A stretch of DNA of 64,000 nucleotides from Ascarosepion bandense. Lineage: Eukaryota > Mollusca > Cephalopoda > Sepiida > Sepiidae. A program made the translations under genes and the position numbers. The stretch is from contig JBBBDQ010001940.1 in NCBI GenBank assembly GCA_037127315.1, positions 524,001 to 588,000 of the forward strand. The letters run 5' to 3'. A model generated the notes under the pieces. It had not been told where the DNA came from. It made no database searches and was given only the letters and a program-made list of their open reading frames with translations. Position 1 is the first letter of the stretch. The number at the start of each line of letters is the position of its first letter. Shown here one piece after another: positions 1 through 12,806 of the stretch.

Positions 1-424
1 GCTATGCAACCCCCCCCCCCCCACCACCACCACCAAAAAACATAATGGTAAGGGAAATAATAATGGGTAAATGTAAGACTATGCTTTAAATTCTTATTTT
101 ACTGCTGTTATGAAATTATTTGAAATTTTGTATGTAACCATTTTATCAAACATGGTTTAAATACTATAAATATTAATTTTTGTTTTATTTTAACTTGAAA
201 TTATTTTAGATTTTATCATGTGGTATGAGCATTTTATTTTTAGGACTTGCATTGGGGAATCCATTTAGAGTGAATTTACATAAACTGAAAGCCCTTAAAA
301 TTTATAATATGGAGTACTTATTCAATAGTGGTATGAAGCAAGTGATTCTTAGAGGTGCATTTCTTTAGAAATGCTGCAGAAACCAAATGTCACTTTTCTT
401 TTTTTTTATAATGTAAGGTCTGTT
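1..424. other. AT-rich non-coding sequence
   Basis: The window opens with a C homopolymer of about 13 bases followed by CCA repeats. After that it is AT-rich sequence with no long reading frame or recognisable element. It could be intronic or intergenic. Confidence 0.5.
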
Positions 425-718
425 TGGTAAGTATCTAGCTTGGGCAATTATGTCTCAAAAAAGACATGAATGACTGGGCAGAAAATTTCTCACAGTAAAT
501 TGCCATTATTTTCTGTGATAGACTGAATTTTACAGTCTTTGTTGGCAACCAATCTGTCTTGTTATTTAAAACCATAGCTGGAGGGAAGAGACAGATTAAT
601 ACCTTTTCCAAAGGTATTTGTGCACAAGTGAATATAACGAATTCAACTGGAATTTGAACTTGGCTCTCTGAATTCATTCTGAGGTGATATCCACTGCACC
701 ACAGTGCACATCTGCTAA
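425..718 (-). repeat. tRNA-derived SINE (family 1), minus strand
   Basis: Diverged full-length copy of the SINE best preserved at 19763-20058 and 60897-61206. Read on the minus strand, it has the tRNA-like head (GCACTGTGGTGCAGTGGATA), the cytosine-rich middle and the tail that pairs as AGACATGA/TCATGTCT. No target-site duplication was established. Such SINEs are transcribed by RNA polymerase III and mobilised by a partner LINE. Confidence 0.8.
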
Positions 719-1546
719 TGGTGATTTTTCTAAGCACAAGGTCGAAAGTATGGGGTACCCAGTGAGGATCTTACTCACTACTCAATTGTAATGATTCTAG
801 TGTAATAAGCTTGTTAACCATTACACCACATTGAGGTGTTGAACTTGTTTACTGTGTCCTAACAAGTAGATCGATGAAATTTCATGCAGGATATTTTAGT
901 AAAACCTAACATGAATCTGTCAATACCTGTACAGTCTAAATTTGGATTCTTGCAATTTGGTATTGAAAAAAGATGGCAATAAACTAGTATGTTTGAAAGA
1001 CGACTTGTCACACTGATTTTTAAAGTGTGTTGAGTTCTAACAAGAGTAATTTGGCAGAGACTAAAGGTGCCATTGCCCTAGGTAGGCTCCCCACCCTCTG
1101 TTTCTTATTAAATAGCTGGATTATTCTTATATAGTCCTGGCATTTATTGTTCCTATATTACTGTTACAACTATATTTGTGCATTTCTTTTATAAATTAAT
1201 ATAAAAATTATTTTATTTCAGGTCGGCCCACTAGAACAGTGATTGAATTTTTGAAGCTTTTTAGTATGCAAAAGGAAAAAAGTTGAATATGAATACAACT
1301 TAAAAGTAACCAGCAACATGGTAAAAATCAATCAACAATTAAATTTCTTAATTTCAGTAATAAAAAATAAAATTACTCCTTTGAATGAATCCTAAAATTA
1401 TGAAAGTGATTTATTCAAATAGTTTAATTTGTATTTTTCTGAAGATTCTTGTTTTTTTTGTTTTTTTGTAATGCTCACAATTAGGCCAAAAAGAAAACTT
1501 TAATAGAAATATTATTTTTTTATTTTGGCTTTCTTTTTTTTTTTTA

Positions 1547-1548
<2 letters not shown>
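719..1548. other. AT-rich spacer with a possible tRNA-like remnant
   Basis: No coding evidence. Around 790-835 the minus strand reads TGTGGTGTAATGGTTAACAA, which looks like a tRNA A-box head of another SINE, but no B box is convincing. The rest is unremarkable. Confidence 0.4.

Positions 1549-1602
<54 letters not shown>
1549..1602. repeat. Compound GT/TA microsatellite
   Basis: About seven GT units run into about 20 TA units. The tract generates a spurious Ile-Tyr repeat frame on the minus strand. It lies where the outer end of the neighbouring pogo-like element would be expected. Confidence 0.9.
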
Positions 1603-1606
<4 letters not shown>

Positions 1607-1612
1607 CTGTCA

Positions 1613-4425
1613 TATGTGACCATCTCTACTGCAATCAAAATCTGGTTGCATATGGCAGGGGGTCGATCACCAAAGTCTCATAACTCGGTAACTTCACTAA
1701 ATTGCTGAAAAAGATGCATAGTATAAAGAAAAAAAATCCCCAAACTTAATAAAAAAGTTTTCCCATCAAAATGTATGTTATTAATAGGAGTACTTTTTAT
1801 TTATTTTTAAAAAATTTTTTAATCTTTTGTAACACGTTCAAAATTTTGATAAAAAAATCTTATTTTGGTTTTTGTTAGCAGGTAACATCATATTGTAAAA
1901 CTCATTTTCTGGTGAAAAACACATTAATTTGAAAATTCTTGCAACAATCAAATAATTGTTGAATATTAATGAAACTTTCAGGATTTCACAAATGAAGAAA
2001 ATTATTTTTTTAAATTATTATTTTAAAAAAATCTTGGTAAAAATTTTTTTTTACATCTGTTACCACCACTACCATGTAAATTCATGAAATCTTAAATTAA
2101 ATTTTGTTGGAAAAATTGGTTTTATTGATTAAATGCAGGACTCATTGAGGAATAACTTTTTTTTTTTTTTTTTTAACATTTTGCCTGACATGATTTAATT
2201 TGATAAGCTTTTGCTTTAATGAATAATATATATTAACATTATAGTCTGAATAATTTTTTTTTTTTTTTTAATAATAATTTTTAAAATACTTCAAAGACTT
2301 GTTGGGGTTAGTTTATTAACTTAAGTGAAGACTATTTACTGATTGAAAATTTTATTACAAATCATGCCTTCATATTTTTAAAATAATTTTTTTTTTATGG
2401 TCATTCTATGTGTACATTAAAAGGTCATGTGTTTCATTATTTCTTCCCCTCACAGGAAAAAAATTTGTGCAATTTTGTCAATTCCACTCGCCATATATTC
2501 ATCTTATCTTGCCTCTGTCTGGCTATCATCACATGTAAAATATATGGGGAAGAGGTCAGAAACATCAACAGACTGTGTTTAAGAAATAGTTTTATTCTAA
2601 ATTTCATGCTGTAAATAAGTAATACTTGTATAAATCAGATTAATTTAACTTTAAATTAGTTTTCCAAAAAATAACACTTCACAGATGCATATTTTATTTT
2701 TGAAAGATTTTTAAAACAGAGAATTAACTTTAGTTTAAAAACTTGAAAAAATTTTTTGAAATCTCAAAACTTTAGATACCAGTCAGTATAATTTTGGTTT
2801 GAAATACACCAGAATATTTTGTTTGCTGGAAATAGTAAATTTAATCATTTAGCTTTCAATTAAAACTAAAATAAGTCTCAAGAAAATTTTTTTATTTTTA
2901 AAAATTCAATTTAAAAGTTTAGTTATTGCAAATGAGTGAAGGTACCTACTCATGACCTATCTATGCCAGGAATGTATATTCCACTCACCAGAATGTACAT
3001 AGAATTTTACCATGTAATCTGGTTATAAATAAATGAGAACATAAGAAGATGGTTTAACTTTAAAGAAATTTATACAGCATAATTAATTTTTAAAATATTA
3101 AAAATGTATTTACAGTTTTTACTATTTTACAAAAGAGACTAAATTATTTATTCACAATGGTGTGAATTTAAAAAAAAAAACATCTGTTATTTCAGTCTGT
3201 ATGGTGGGTTTTTTTTTTTTTTTTTTGTAATACAACCACTTCAATTCTAATTGGTGTTGGCACTTATGTATTTAGTCCATCATTTCTTGGTTTTCTTTCA
3301 TGAACCAAAGCAAATAATTTCAGATCCTTGAGGTGGGCACTGACAACCATGTCAAGTAATCACATCTCAAGTGGGCTCATACTCTTCTTCCTCCTCATTG
3401 TCAGACTGTGACTTCTTGAGTATCTTCTAATTGTCTCCCAGAGTTTTATTTGGGATCATAGCATCATCCATGGTGATATAATCAACCCAGCTATCATCAT
3501 CCATGTCCACTGACATCATCTGGTATTTCAAATGCTACTGCAACAGATACAATGATAGAGGGGATTCAATATTTCTATACAGTGGCTACTCAACAAGAAC
3601 TATTGGAATTTATTTATTAGATTAAAAATATTTAAACTGTTCAAAGTGATACTAACTAACCTCTTTTTTTTAATTAAGAATGTTGCATTATTGAGAATGG
3701 CCAGAAGAATGTATGTAATTTGACCCTAAACCAAAAAAAAAAAAGTTTGAGTTTTGTTTTTGTGGTTCTGTGCATGAGAACTAAAACTTTGCTCTTCTCT
3801 AACATGGAAAAATCATATTAGTAAGTCATTATCACCACCTTCTTAGCTGGGGATACTCACAGAGGAGTCTAATTGAACCAATACACTGAAACCACCATTT
3901 TTAGAATAGTAAAGAAAAAATGTTTATTCTATAATTAAAATTTAAAAAATAGCAACACATTTTTTTTCATCCGAAAATTCTAAAGAATGCAGATTAAAAA
4001 AAACTAAATAAATTTTCATGCCTGTACTAATACTAACCATTTCTTATAAAATACGTAACATATATGGTTTCAATTTTTTCTTAGAAGTGAGTGATAGTAA
4101 AAGAATCTGCAATAATACATGACAAAAAGTGATCAGATTAGAGAAACAGATAGATATAGAGTAGATAAAGACATAAAAAAAAGGGACATATAGCTGTCAT
4201 TCCTCCCACCCTTCCATTTCTGAATTTATCCAAGTTGAACAGAAGCTGCAACATATATCTCTTGAACTCATGTTGATACAAAACAGGTGATGTTTGTCCA
4301 TAAGGTGAACTCAGGTAATGTACATTTCAACAAGTACTAACAGTTTGATACAACACTACAATAACAAAACAATGAGGAAGTAAAATAAAATAGATTACTC
4401 ATTTAATTTCTTCTAATTTAGAAGT
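1613..4425 (-). mobile_element. Fragmented pogo/Tigger-like DNA transposon
   Basis: Three blocks match, in the same order, the reverse complement of the element at 17369-18953: 1613-1665, about 2945-3110 and 4010-4425. The third shares long runs such as TTAGAAGTGAGTGATAG and GTACATTTCAACAAG. Between them, at 3290-3560, the minus strand holds a decayed frame with an acidic tail (DDDSWVDYITMDDAM, then a run of glutamates). That resembles the C-terminal tail of Tigger/jerky-type transposases. The outer terminal repeat is replaced by a microsatellite. The homology is directly visible. The superfamily call is inferred from the partner's termini and the acidic tail. AT-rich sequence at 1680-2945 and 3110-3290 is unassigned. 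Confidence 0.5.
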
Positions 4426-6148
4426 TGGGAGTGTAGGCTAAAACTTATTTTTTTTGTTTTTTAAGCAGTCACTTGATCAGTGATTTTTCACTTGTTGATG
4501 GTAGTAGCTGGTCGAGTTCTGAAGGCCAGTTAATATAAGCGAGTTGTCTGTACATAGAAAAACAGTTGTTAATAATGGGTGAATGGTATAAATGTTTGTG
4601 AATTAAGTATAGGAAGAGTTTACCAATATTTGTTTATTTCTGAGATGAGGTAGTATTTACATTATTCAGACTATTGTCATCATCTTTGATGCCATTTGTA
4701 TGACATTTTGGCTGTTGTATGTTCTGGTCTTCTTCAGGCACCAGGAATTTAAATACAAAGTATCTAGTCTGTATAACATCAGGACTATCTTCAGAAGTGG
4801 TTCTACACTTTGCAAGTACCTCTTCTGAGTAAGACCCCCTATGGAATGAAGTTAAAATAATAGAGACCACCACTGGAAACTACGTAAACTTAAAGAATCA
4901 GCACATATACTAGGATTCAAAACTAAGCCAACCAAGCATAGAGATGAACACAATATGGGAACCAGTAATATGGAGTGCCAGAGAAAATCATTAGTCTTCA
5001 AAATTGCAATATGAACTAGTAAAAAAAAAAATAAATAAGGGTTACCGGATATTAGGTTTGTAAGTACCAAAAATTCAGTTCTTGTCCTTAAGGACACATG
5101 GCCCTGTGGCTATAGACATTAGTTCCTGTGAGTACAATACCAGTCTACAACAGTGGTGAACAAGTAACTGGTTAGAGGGGGATAACTCATGACTTCAATT
5201 CGCAAAGAATGAGAATGATATACCCCAGTTCAAAATTCCTAGCAGCTAGTGTTGTACAAATGGCAACAAAGATGAGAACAATAATGTAAATACTGTAGTT
5301 TGCCAATGTTAGTTTGGATGTTACAACTGAAAGGTGGGTCAAACCAAATAATGTTACGTTTACGTGATTTCTGCCTAACTTGTTTTTAACGGAGTATTCT
5401 AAACTAGTGTTGAGTTTACTTTTTTTTCTAAAGCATTAATGTATTTAATTTTAGAATTGTCAAAAAAATGTCCTTATTGCTAGAGTTGGTACTAAACGAA
5501 ATTGGATAGATTTGTGTAGGTTGTTGTGTGGTTATGTGAGTCCTCAATGTATGGTTTGTACAGACCATTGCTCAGGTAACTAATATATGTGTATTTGTGT
5601 GACAAGCAATGCTTTTTGAGAACAATGTAGAGTTTAGTAAAAGATATTTTAAACTCATGATTTACAAAACTAATGTAAACTAAGTTTGAAATAACTCAAT
5701 TGTTGAGACTTGAGAAATAAAACAAAACTTATTTTTATTCCAATACATTTATCAAGATTAGTTAAGAAAAAAATTGTTCAGATGAGTAACCTGGCTTCTT
5801 TCAAAACAAATACATTTTTCGTTCTTGCATTCTGATAGAAACTCATAACATAATATAAAAAGAACAGAGATCAAAACTAATCAATATCTTATTGAAGTAT
5901 TGGCTGAACTGGAAATGTCAGAATTTGGATTAGCAACAAATCTTTAAAAGAAATAAAAATGTCAATCATAGTTTTCAAAAGAATGAAAATCAAATAATTC
6001 TTATTTTTACAATTTAAAAAGAAAAAGTTTAATGTTTGCACAACTAATGGATAATCAAAGGAAAATGTTGAATATTCTAGAATGTGTCTAGAAATTATTC
6101 TGTGCTATGAAATTATTTTCATTTAGTGAAAAAAAATTTTTTTTTTTT
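4426..6148. other. Spacer with no recognised gene
   Basis: AT-rich sequence with only short, unconserved frames on both strands. No transposon signature or exon with matching splice sites was recognised. Confidence 0.4.
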
Positions 6149-8870
6149 TTTAAATCATGTCACCCCAAGCAAGGCATTCCACTGCCACTATAGCGCAGGG
6201 GGTTACATAGGGCAATTTGGTATATGAAATGTCAGAAGGCGGGTGATAGACTAGTTAGGATGTACATAGGGAGAGAGATGGAGAGAATGGGTGTGAGTGT
6301 GTTAGGAGGTGTCTATTGACCCTACATTTAAATTCCTGGAGGTTATAGCCGTTGGGGAAGCAAGCATGCGGAAGGGAATTCCACGGGCGGGAAGTGCGAG
6401 AAAAGAAGCTGTTGGAGTAGAAATTGCGGTTACATTTCCTCGGTTTCAATGTAAAATGGTGGGACCTAGTTGCCAATCTAGTATCTCGTGCAAACTCACA
6501 CCTGGGGGACACCAGTGATTTAAGTTCATCAGAGCAGAAGCCATGAAAGTACTTATAGAAGAGGCACAGGGAAGCCACGTCACGCCGGTGAGAGAGTGAC
6601 TGCAGGCGGTCAGCTAAGTTGGTATCAATCACATTACAGATTCTTTGCTGTATTTTGTCAAGAAGGCCGAGGAGAATAGCAGGGGCACCTAACCAGATGT
6701 GGCAACAGTATTCAAAACACGGGCAGATGGTAGATTTGTATAAGTGCAGGATAGATTCAGACGAAAAGAATTTCCGGGCCCTGCACAGAGAGCTGACTTT
6801 CATGGCAGTGGATTTAGCAATGGATTCGACATAGTCATTCCACTTGAGTACCGCTGAGAGTGTCAGGCCAAGCAGGCATAGTGTTTTACTCCCTGGGAGG
6901 CAAGCCTGTTCCATGCTAATGAGAGGGAGGTGTGGTTTTCTGTGGTGGTTAATTGGCAACACCAGATTTTTGATCGAGGTAAGCGTAAACTGTGGTATCA
7001 TCGGCGTACCACCTTCAGTGTGCGGTTCAAGAGGAATGACTGGATTAAGTCCAACAGAAGTCCAGTAATGCCGTAGCTTTGCAGTTTCCGTAGAAGGCCG
7101 GCATGCCATACTCTGTCGAATGCTTTAGAGATATCCAAGGCGACAGTTTGGGCTTCACCATTCTTGTTGAGAGCCTGGTATATATACTCGGTGATGGTCG
7201 TTAGCATATCAGCAGTAGACCTGGTGAAGCAGAAGCCATACTATTTGTCCGAGAGGAGCCCATGGGCCGTGAGATGCTATACCACCTCGGCGTTGATAAT
7301 GGCTTCAAACACTTTGTCGAAGATTGGAAGAAGGCTGATAGGGCGGTAATTTGCGGGGTCTGAGAGCTCACCAGTGTTCTTGAATATTGGAACCACAGAA
7401 GAAGACTTCCAACAGGCAGGAAAGCAGGAGGAAGATAGGCAGAGGTTGTAGAGCTTAGAAAGGACAGAGGAGAGTTCAGGGGAACATTTCTTCAAGACTG
7501 ATTGGGATTCCATCCCCACCACTCGCTTTGTGCAGGTCAAGTTTTGAGATTATGCTAGAAATCAGCGAGGGTGTGATGTGGACGTCATTCAATTGGGCCT
7601 CAGTTCTAGATGGGAATTCTGGTGTCTGGACTCCAGATGAATCCAGACACGAATTGGTCAAGAATCTATGGGCAAAGCATTCAGCCTTGTCTGCTGAGGA
7701 GGTGAGGACCTCAAACTTGTTGATTAGTGGGGGTATTGAGGACTTACTCTTGTTGAGCACGCTTTTACAGAGGCGCCAGAAATCTTTGTCTCAGAACTTA
7801 GAGGATGCTATGCGCTGCTTCATTCTGGCAGCAAACAGCATCTTAGCTTCGTTAAGTATCTTTTTACACTTATTACGAGCTGAAGTGAAAAGGCGCCTGT
7901 TTTGGTCTGACACGTGGCTACGATAAAGCCGGAAGAAGTGATTCCGGTGGGCAATGGCGGCCGAGCAAGCGGGCGAGAACCACAGAGACGAATGGGATTT
8001 AAGCTGAAATTTCCTGGCAGGGATGAAGGCATTGATGCCAGCCTTAACCCAGGAGGAGACCTCGGATGCACAGTCTTCAATGGGAAGACTAAAATCATTG
8101 TTCCAAGTGACGTTACGGAATGAATCCCAATCTGCTCTTTGATAGCAGTAGGACATTCTGCTGGTCTGGGTTTCTTGGGTAGGGGTGGAGTGGAATGAGA
8201 TGTTGAAAGAAACTACGGCGTGGTCAGAATTTCCGAGAGGGCAGAGCTGTCTGGTGGTGCAAGAATTTGGGGTGGAAGTGAAACGGAGGTCTAGTAGTGA
8301 GTCCCTTCCGTTAGGGCTATTGGAGAAACACGTGGGGAAGTCCACCACTTGCGTAAGGGATTGGGAGATTGAAAAATTACTAGTGTGGACACCAGCAGGG
8401 TCAGTTACAGAGTTTTTGAGCCACTTAGTGTGGTGGGCGTCAAAGTCACCAAACATGAAAATATGGGCAGATGGGTGAGAAGAAATGGCCTTGTCAATAT
8501 TGTTAGAGATGTTGTCAAGTACTGAACAGTCAGAGGAGGAGGGGGAGCAGTAGAGGAAGAAGAGATAGCTAACGGAGGTTAGAAGTGAGAGACGGAAGCA
8601 CATGAAAGACTGGTCCAGGGAATCAAGAGATTTTACTAGGGGAGGTGTTTGCTGACATATACACCAAGCCCATGCATATGGATGGAGTCCTTCCTGAAGA
8701 GGGGAAAGTAACCAGAAACATAGAATTCAGAGGAGGAGATAGACAGGTCAAGGTTAGTTTCACATAGGGCTAAGATATCAGGTGAGTTAGTTTGAAGGAA
8801 TGATTCTACGCTATAAAGGTTAGTGCGGATACCGTGTATGTTAGTGAACATGACACAGAGAGGTTTGGGT
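6149..8870 (-). mobile_element. Decayed CR1/Jockey-like non-LTR retrotransposon, minus strand
   Basis: Read on the minus strand it encodes, in several shifted frames, an AP-endonuclease (start NIHGIRTN, then LALCETNL, FGDFDAHH, GNSDHAVVS) and a reverse transcriptase (PANYRPISLLP, ALDISKAFD, then a C-terminal domain ending KCRVNRHLLTH). The DNA aligns throughout with the better copy at 26084-29566. It is 5'-truncated near 8870 and keeps the 3' terminus TTGCTTGGGGTGACATGATT followed by A-rich sequence. Two internal deletions are visible. One joins KVV directly to the DDTTVY block near 7010, and one removes the segment before the NHHR block near 6960. Frameshifts and deletions make it inactive. 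Confidence 0.88.
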
Positions 8871-10204
8871 TATGTTATTTCACAAATAAATTTTCAGGAT
8901 ATTTCATACCAAAATTTTGAAAATAATCCCTATTCAGTGACTCAAATTTCAATCTGAATGCAGACAGGAATTTTTGTTTTTGAAAAAAGTAATTGTTGAA
9001 GAAATTAAATCTTGTTGGAACCCAAAATCAAACTACTTGCCACCAAGTTTCAAATAAGCAAGTATTGCTTCACACAAATTACAGAATTAACAATTTTCAA
9101 ATGTCAAACATTTAAAGTTAATAAATTAGAAAGAATTTAAAGAGTAATTCAACTGGATCTATCATGACTTGGAAAAAAAAAAAATTCAGGTTAAGACTAG
9201 AGGTTATATAACTTGAAGCTGAAATTTATAAAATCCATATTTCTATTTTATTTTCTACATACCAATTCATTTGTTAACCAAGGCTGTTTTTCATTGTAAT
9301 TTTAAAACATTTCAGGAACAAAATCATCTTTGGATTAAAAAAAAATAAATAAAATTCCAAGCATGGTCAAATCTGTTTTTATTTTGTTTACCAAAAAGTC
9401 ACTACATTTGAGAGAAAGAGATAAGCCTCATTTTTTAAAAAAGACTAATCTCCATCTATATACATATAATCCATTATGTTATCACTTGGCTTTAATTGCT
9501 GCTGGAGCAGGTGACTTTTTTTTTAGTTTCTTGTATAATACAATGGCCAGGATACTACCATAGATTGTTGCAACACACTGGAAAAAAAAAAAAAAAAAAA
9601 AAAAACATATCAGGTTGGAAGATAATTTGTAAGTGTAAATATTTTGGTAGAAAAGTCAGATTTATAATATGCTTACATGCTTAGGGAATATGATATTCAA
9701 AAAAAGAAAACCATGAGGAAACAATCTCATGGTTGAGATTTACAGTTGTCCTTATCACATTCCCTCCTCCTTATTCCAATTGTAAGGCGCCCCCTACCCA
9801 ACCACTGATTATTGGAACAAACTCTTGGATAGATACTTGCTCAACACTACAATCTTAACCTCTTCAAATCAAGGATTGTTATCTATCCTCCATTCACAAC
9901 ACACACCTCACTCAGTAACCTTTTACCTTGAGTGGCTCAAGCCCTGGAATTAAACTGAGGGAGAGACTTTTGCTCTAATGAACTTTCCAAGAGATTTGGC
10001 CAGAATTTGAATTTGGTTTGTCAATTCCAAACACAAATCAATTACTATAATTTGTTTCTGTCTGAATTTCAGAAATGAGGGGCTATTTATTGTCCTCATC
10101 TTTGTTTCCACCATCCATACAGTGTGAAGAAAAGGATTGATGTTGACAACACCAGGGTTGTGAAGACAGAACACAAAATCTTTGACTCCGACTTCTGTTT
10201 CTTC
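8871..10204. other. AT-rich spacer
   Basis: Low-complexity sequence with an A homopolymer of about 25 at 9581-9605 and no supported gene. The segment 9700-10200 is less AT-rich but gave no recognisable product. Confidence 0.4.
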
Positions 10205-10955
10205 TTCTATGCGCCCTGTCCCTTCAGGACGTAGGCGATCATGGCTTTCCATGTTTCCCTACTCCTGGTGGCTCTGAGCACGCCTTCTCCTGTTACACCA
10301 TGCAATCCTCATTGTGTCATCCACCTGATTAGGTCCTTCAAATGTTATCCGTTGCTTTCCCGTCTCTTTTCCCCCCCTCTATCTGACCTGTTAGTATCAG
10401 ATTCTCCAAGCCCTCCTTCCTCATTGCATGTCCCAGGAACTTCACCTGTCTCTTCCTGATGCTCAGTATTAATTTCCTTTTTGTTTCCATCATTTCCAAG
10501 ACCTCATCATTGCTCACATGCTCGATCCACGATATTCGCAGCATCCTTCTGTAAAACCACATTTCAGTTGTTTCAAGTTTTTCTTTCATCTTTGATGGTA
10601 TTTTCCAGCATTCACTGCCATATTGAAGGACGGACAGCATGTAGCAATCCAGTACACTCTTCCTTGTTTCTAGCAAGATTGTCCTGTTTCTTAATATCTG
10701 ACTCAACTTCTGAAATGCTTCCTTCGCCATGCCAATTCGCCTTCGGATCTTGGTGTCGCACTTTCCGTCTTCTGTTATAACACTTCCCAGCTATTTAAAT
10801 TTTTGTACCTGCTTGATTCTATTATCCCTGACATGTATTTGGCATTTTGGGCTGCTCTTTTTTTTCTTTTTTTTCGTGCAGTTTATTTCTAGTCCTTTTT
10901 TGTTATTTTCTTCGGCTACCTTCTGTAGGAGGTCTTGTAGTTCTGTTTACGTAAT
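10205..10955 (-). mobile_element. RTE-like non-LTR retrotransposon fragment (C-terminal end of pol)
   Basis: The minus strand encodes the C-terminal part of a reverse transcriptase polyprotein common in mollusc genomes. Markers are AKEAFQKLSQILR, SVLQYGSECWKI, WFYRRMLRISW, HVSNDEVLEMM, RKRQVKFLGHAMRKEGLENL, and further on a shifted TWKAMIAYVLKGQG end. One open stretch covers 130 residues (10338-10730), with frameshifts at both sides. The same family occurs on the plus strand at 47936-48735. Family naming is by recollection. It is 5'-truncated and not functional. Confidence 0.82.
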
Positions 10956-11840
10956 TAAACAATAATGTATAGCCTACATATCTCAAAGCCTATGCATACG
11001 TTCCTAACTTGAGTAGGCCTATATCATAACTGGTTTATATCAAAAAGTAATGTGGCTTTTATAACATTCCTATTCATTCTTTAATATTTTCTAAGAGAAT
11101 TAGAGACAAAATCTTTGAAAGGATTAGAAGAAATAAAAATAAAAATGCTATAATGAAAGACTTTTTACATACACACAAATAACTACAGAAAAAAATAAAA
11201 CTACTTTATAAGTTGAAATATAATCTTTCACAAGATGTAAAAGATATAACAAAAATAAAAATATTACAATGTAACATTTTTTTACATGTACAGTTTTGCA
11301 AATATAAAATAAAATGACTAAAAAGATGAGATTAATTTCTTTAAGTAAATATACAATATAAACAGAATAATACATAATATATACAGAAATAATTCCATAA
11401 TATAAGACTTTTTACATATATAGCTTTGTACATAAAAAATAAAAATAATCCAAACTAGAGCCATATGAAGTGTAAATTTAACTGGAGTTGGTATAGTTTT
11501 ACCAATTTCAGCAATCCCTTAATTGCTTCCAAATGTACAACATCTAGTGAAAATCATAAGTGGTGACCCAAACACATACCAACAAGAAACAATTAGCATA
11601 TCCTTCAGAATAACTACTTGGCAAACAACAGAAAAATCTAGGAGGAAGACCACAAAATTGTCACAGTCTGATGTCAAAGGCTTCTTGAAAAAGATTCAGA
11701 AAAATGTGTGTTCCATGCAACACCAGGAAAATATTCAGAAGCAATTCCATTCTATGGAGAAATCTCTGCTAATAAGAACAAGACAAATGACAGCAAGTCT
11801 TCAACAGCAATAGCAGTCCAAACATGACAAGCATTAATCA
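10956..11840. repeat. AT-rich region with degenerate tandem units
   Basis: The phrase GACTTTTTACAT or a close variant recurs near 11159, 11278 and 11405, each time followed within about 30 bases by an AAATAAAA-type run. This suggests an old tandem repeat of roughly 120 bases. The rest is AT-rich with no coding signal. Confidence 0.35.
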
Positions 11841-11844
11841 ACAG

Positions 11845-12130
11845 GCAGATTAGGACAATAGCCTAGTGGATTAAAGAATTGGTTTGTAAACTTGGTTACA
11901 TTGTAATTGTTAATTTAATCAATGAACTGGGCAGTGTGTACTTGAAAATCGATGAGCAATAACTGAGAAGTACTAAAATATAAGAAAAAGAGCACTCTAC
12001 CCCTGTAGATTAAATAAAGGGTTCAATTCAAAATTCTCTGTATCAACATCGGTATATCAATATACACCTGATGAAAGCTGGCAAACACAATGGCCAAAAT
12101 GTGATAAAGATCCAAATACAAAATAGTATA
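11845..12130 (+). repeat. tRNA-derived SINE (family 2), plus strand
   Basis: It shares with 31440-31735 a tRNA-like head (ATAGYCTAGTGGATTAAA), a middle with GAGCAATAACTGAG, the phrase AAATAAAGGGTTCA, and a tail beginning TATACACCTGA. The head fits a polymerase III A box. The B box is better kept in the second copy. It is unrelated in sequence to family 1. Confidence 0.6.
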
Positions 12131-12575
12131 ATAATAATAAACTTATTTAACTAAGGTAAAGAAAAAAAAATTTCAAGAGCAGAGATTGCTTTTAATGCAT
12201 TCTTTTTCTTTATACTGATTACCCCTCCCATGCTACACCAAATTTAACAAAACTATGATTAAACTTTGACAAAGAAAAAAGTAAAATCAGATTACAATGA
12301 GAGTGACTTCCCCTTATTACTCACATTGAATCGTCCTCTCCTTGTATAAGAGTTGAAGTAGTATTTCCATCCAGTAAAGCCGGCTTCAGCATCACTCATA
12401 AATCCTCCAGCCATGTTGACAATCTAGAAAAAGTAAGAGTCAATTATAATACGTTAGAAAACTTTATTCTGATGGGGAGAAAAGGTATCACTGCTGACTA
12501 ACATGAAAACGTTCTGTTAAATGATAAACAAATACATTGTAATTTTTTTTGTTCTTCTGTCCACAAGTATATATA
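12131..12575. other. Spacer with no recognised gene
   Basis: Moderately AT-rich sequence. Nothing was recognised beyond short unconserved frames. Confidence 0.4.
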
Positions 12576-12762
12576 ACTAGCAGTATAGCCCGGTGTTGCC
12601 TGGGTGTAATGAAAGCTTTAAAACTAATCCATGGTCTTGGAGCTCAGACTCTGCCTAAAAAATATTTGTGTGAAGTTTGGTGAGAATCGGATAAAAATTG
12701 TGGATTTGTATAAAGGACATACAGGCAGATAAACAGACACACACAAACATCTTGCCTTTTAT
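12576..12762 (-). repeat. Interspersed repeat with CTAG-type end (possible Helitron-like)
   Basis: It aligns base by base with the reverse complement of 57271-57453, including ACTAATCCATGGTC, GTTTGGTGAGAATC and CAGATAAACAGACAC. The terminus reads ACTAGCAGTATAGCCCGGTG on this strand. The reverse complement ends GGGCTATACTGCTAGT, similar to the CTAGT ends of Helitron/Helentron elements. It is bounded inward by an AT microsatellite. The homology is certain and the class is tentative. Confidence 0.6.
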
Positions 12763-12806
12763 TTATATATATATATATATTTATTTTCATTTATAAATAA
12801 ATTTAG

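Noticed and set aside
1411..1638. Minus-strand frame with a long Ile-Tyr repeat
   Set aside because: It is the translation of the TA microsatellite at 1561-1602 with T-rich flanks. There is no conserved domain.
7528..8478. Plus-strand frames of 69-132 residues
   Set aside because: They are antisense shadows of the minus-strand CR1-like endonuclease and reverse transcriptase.
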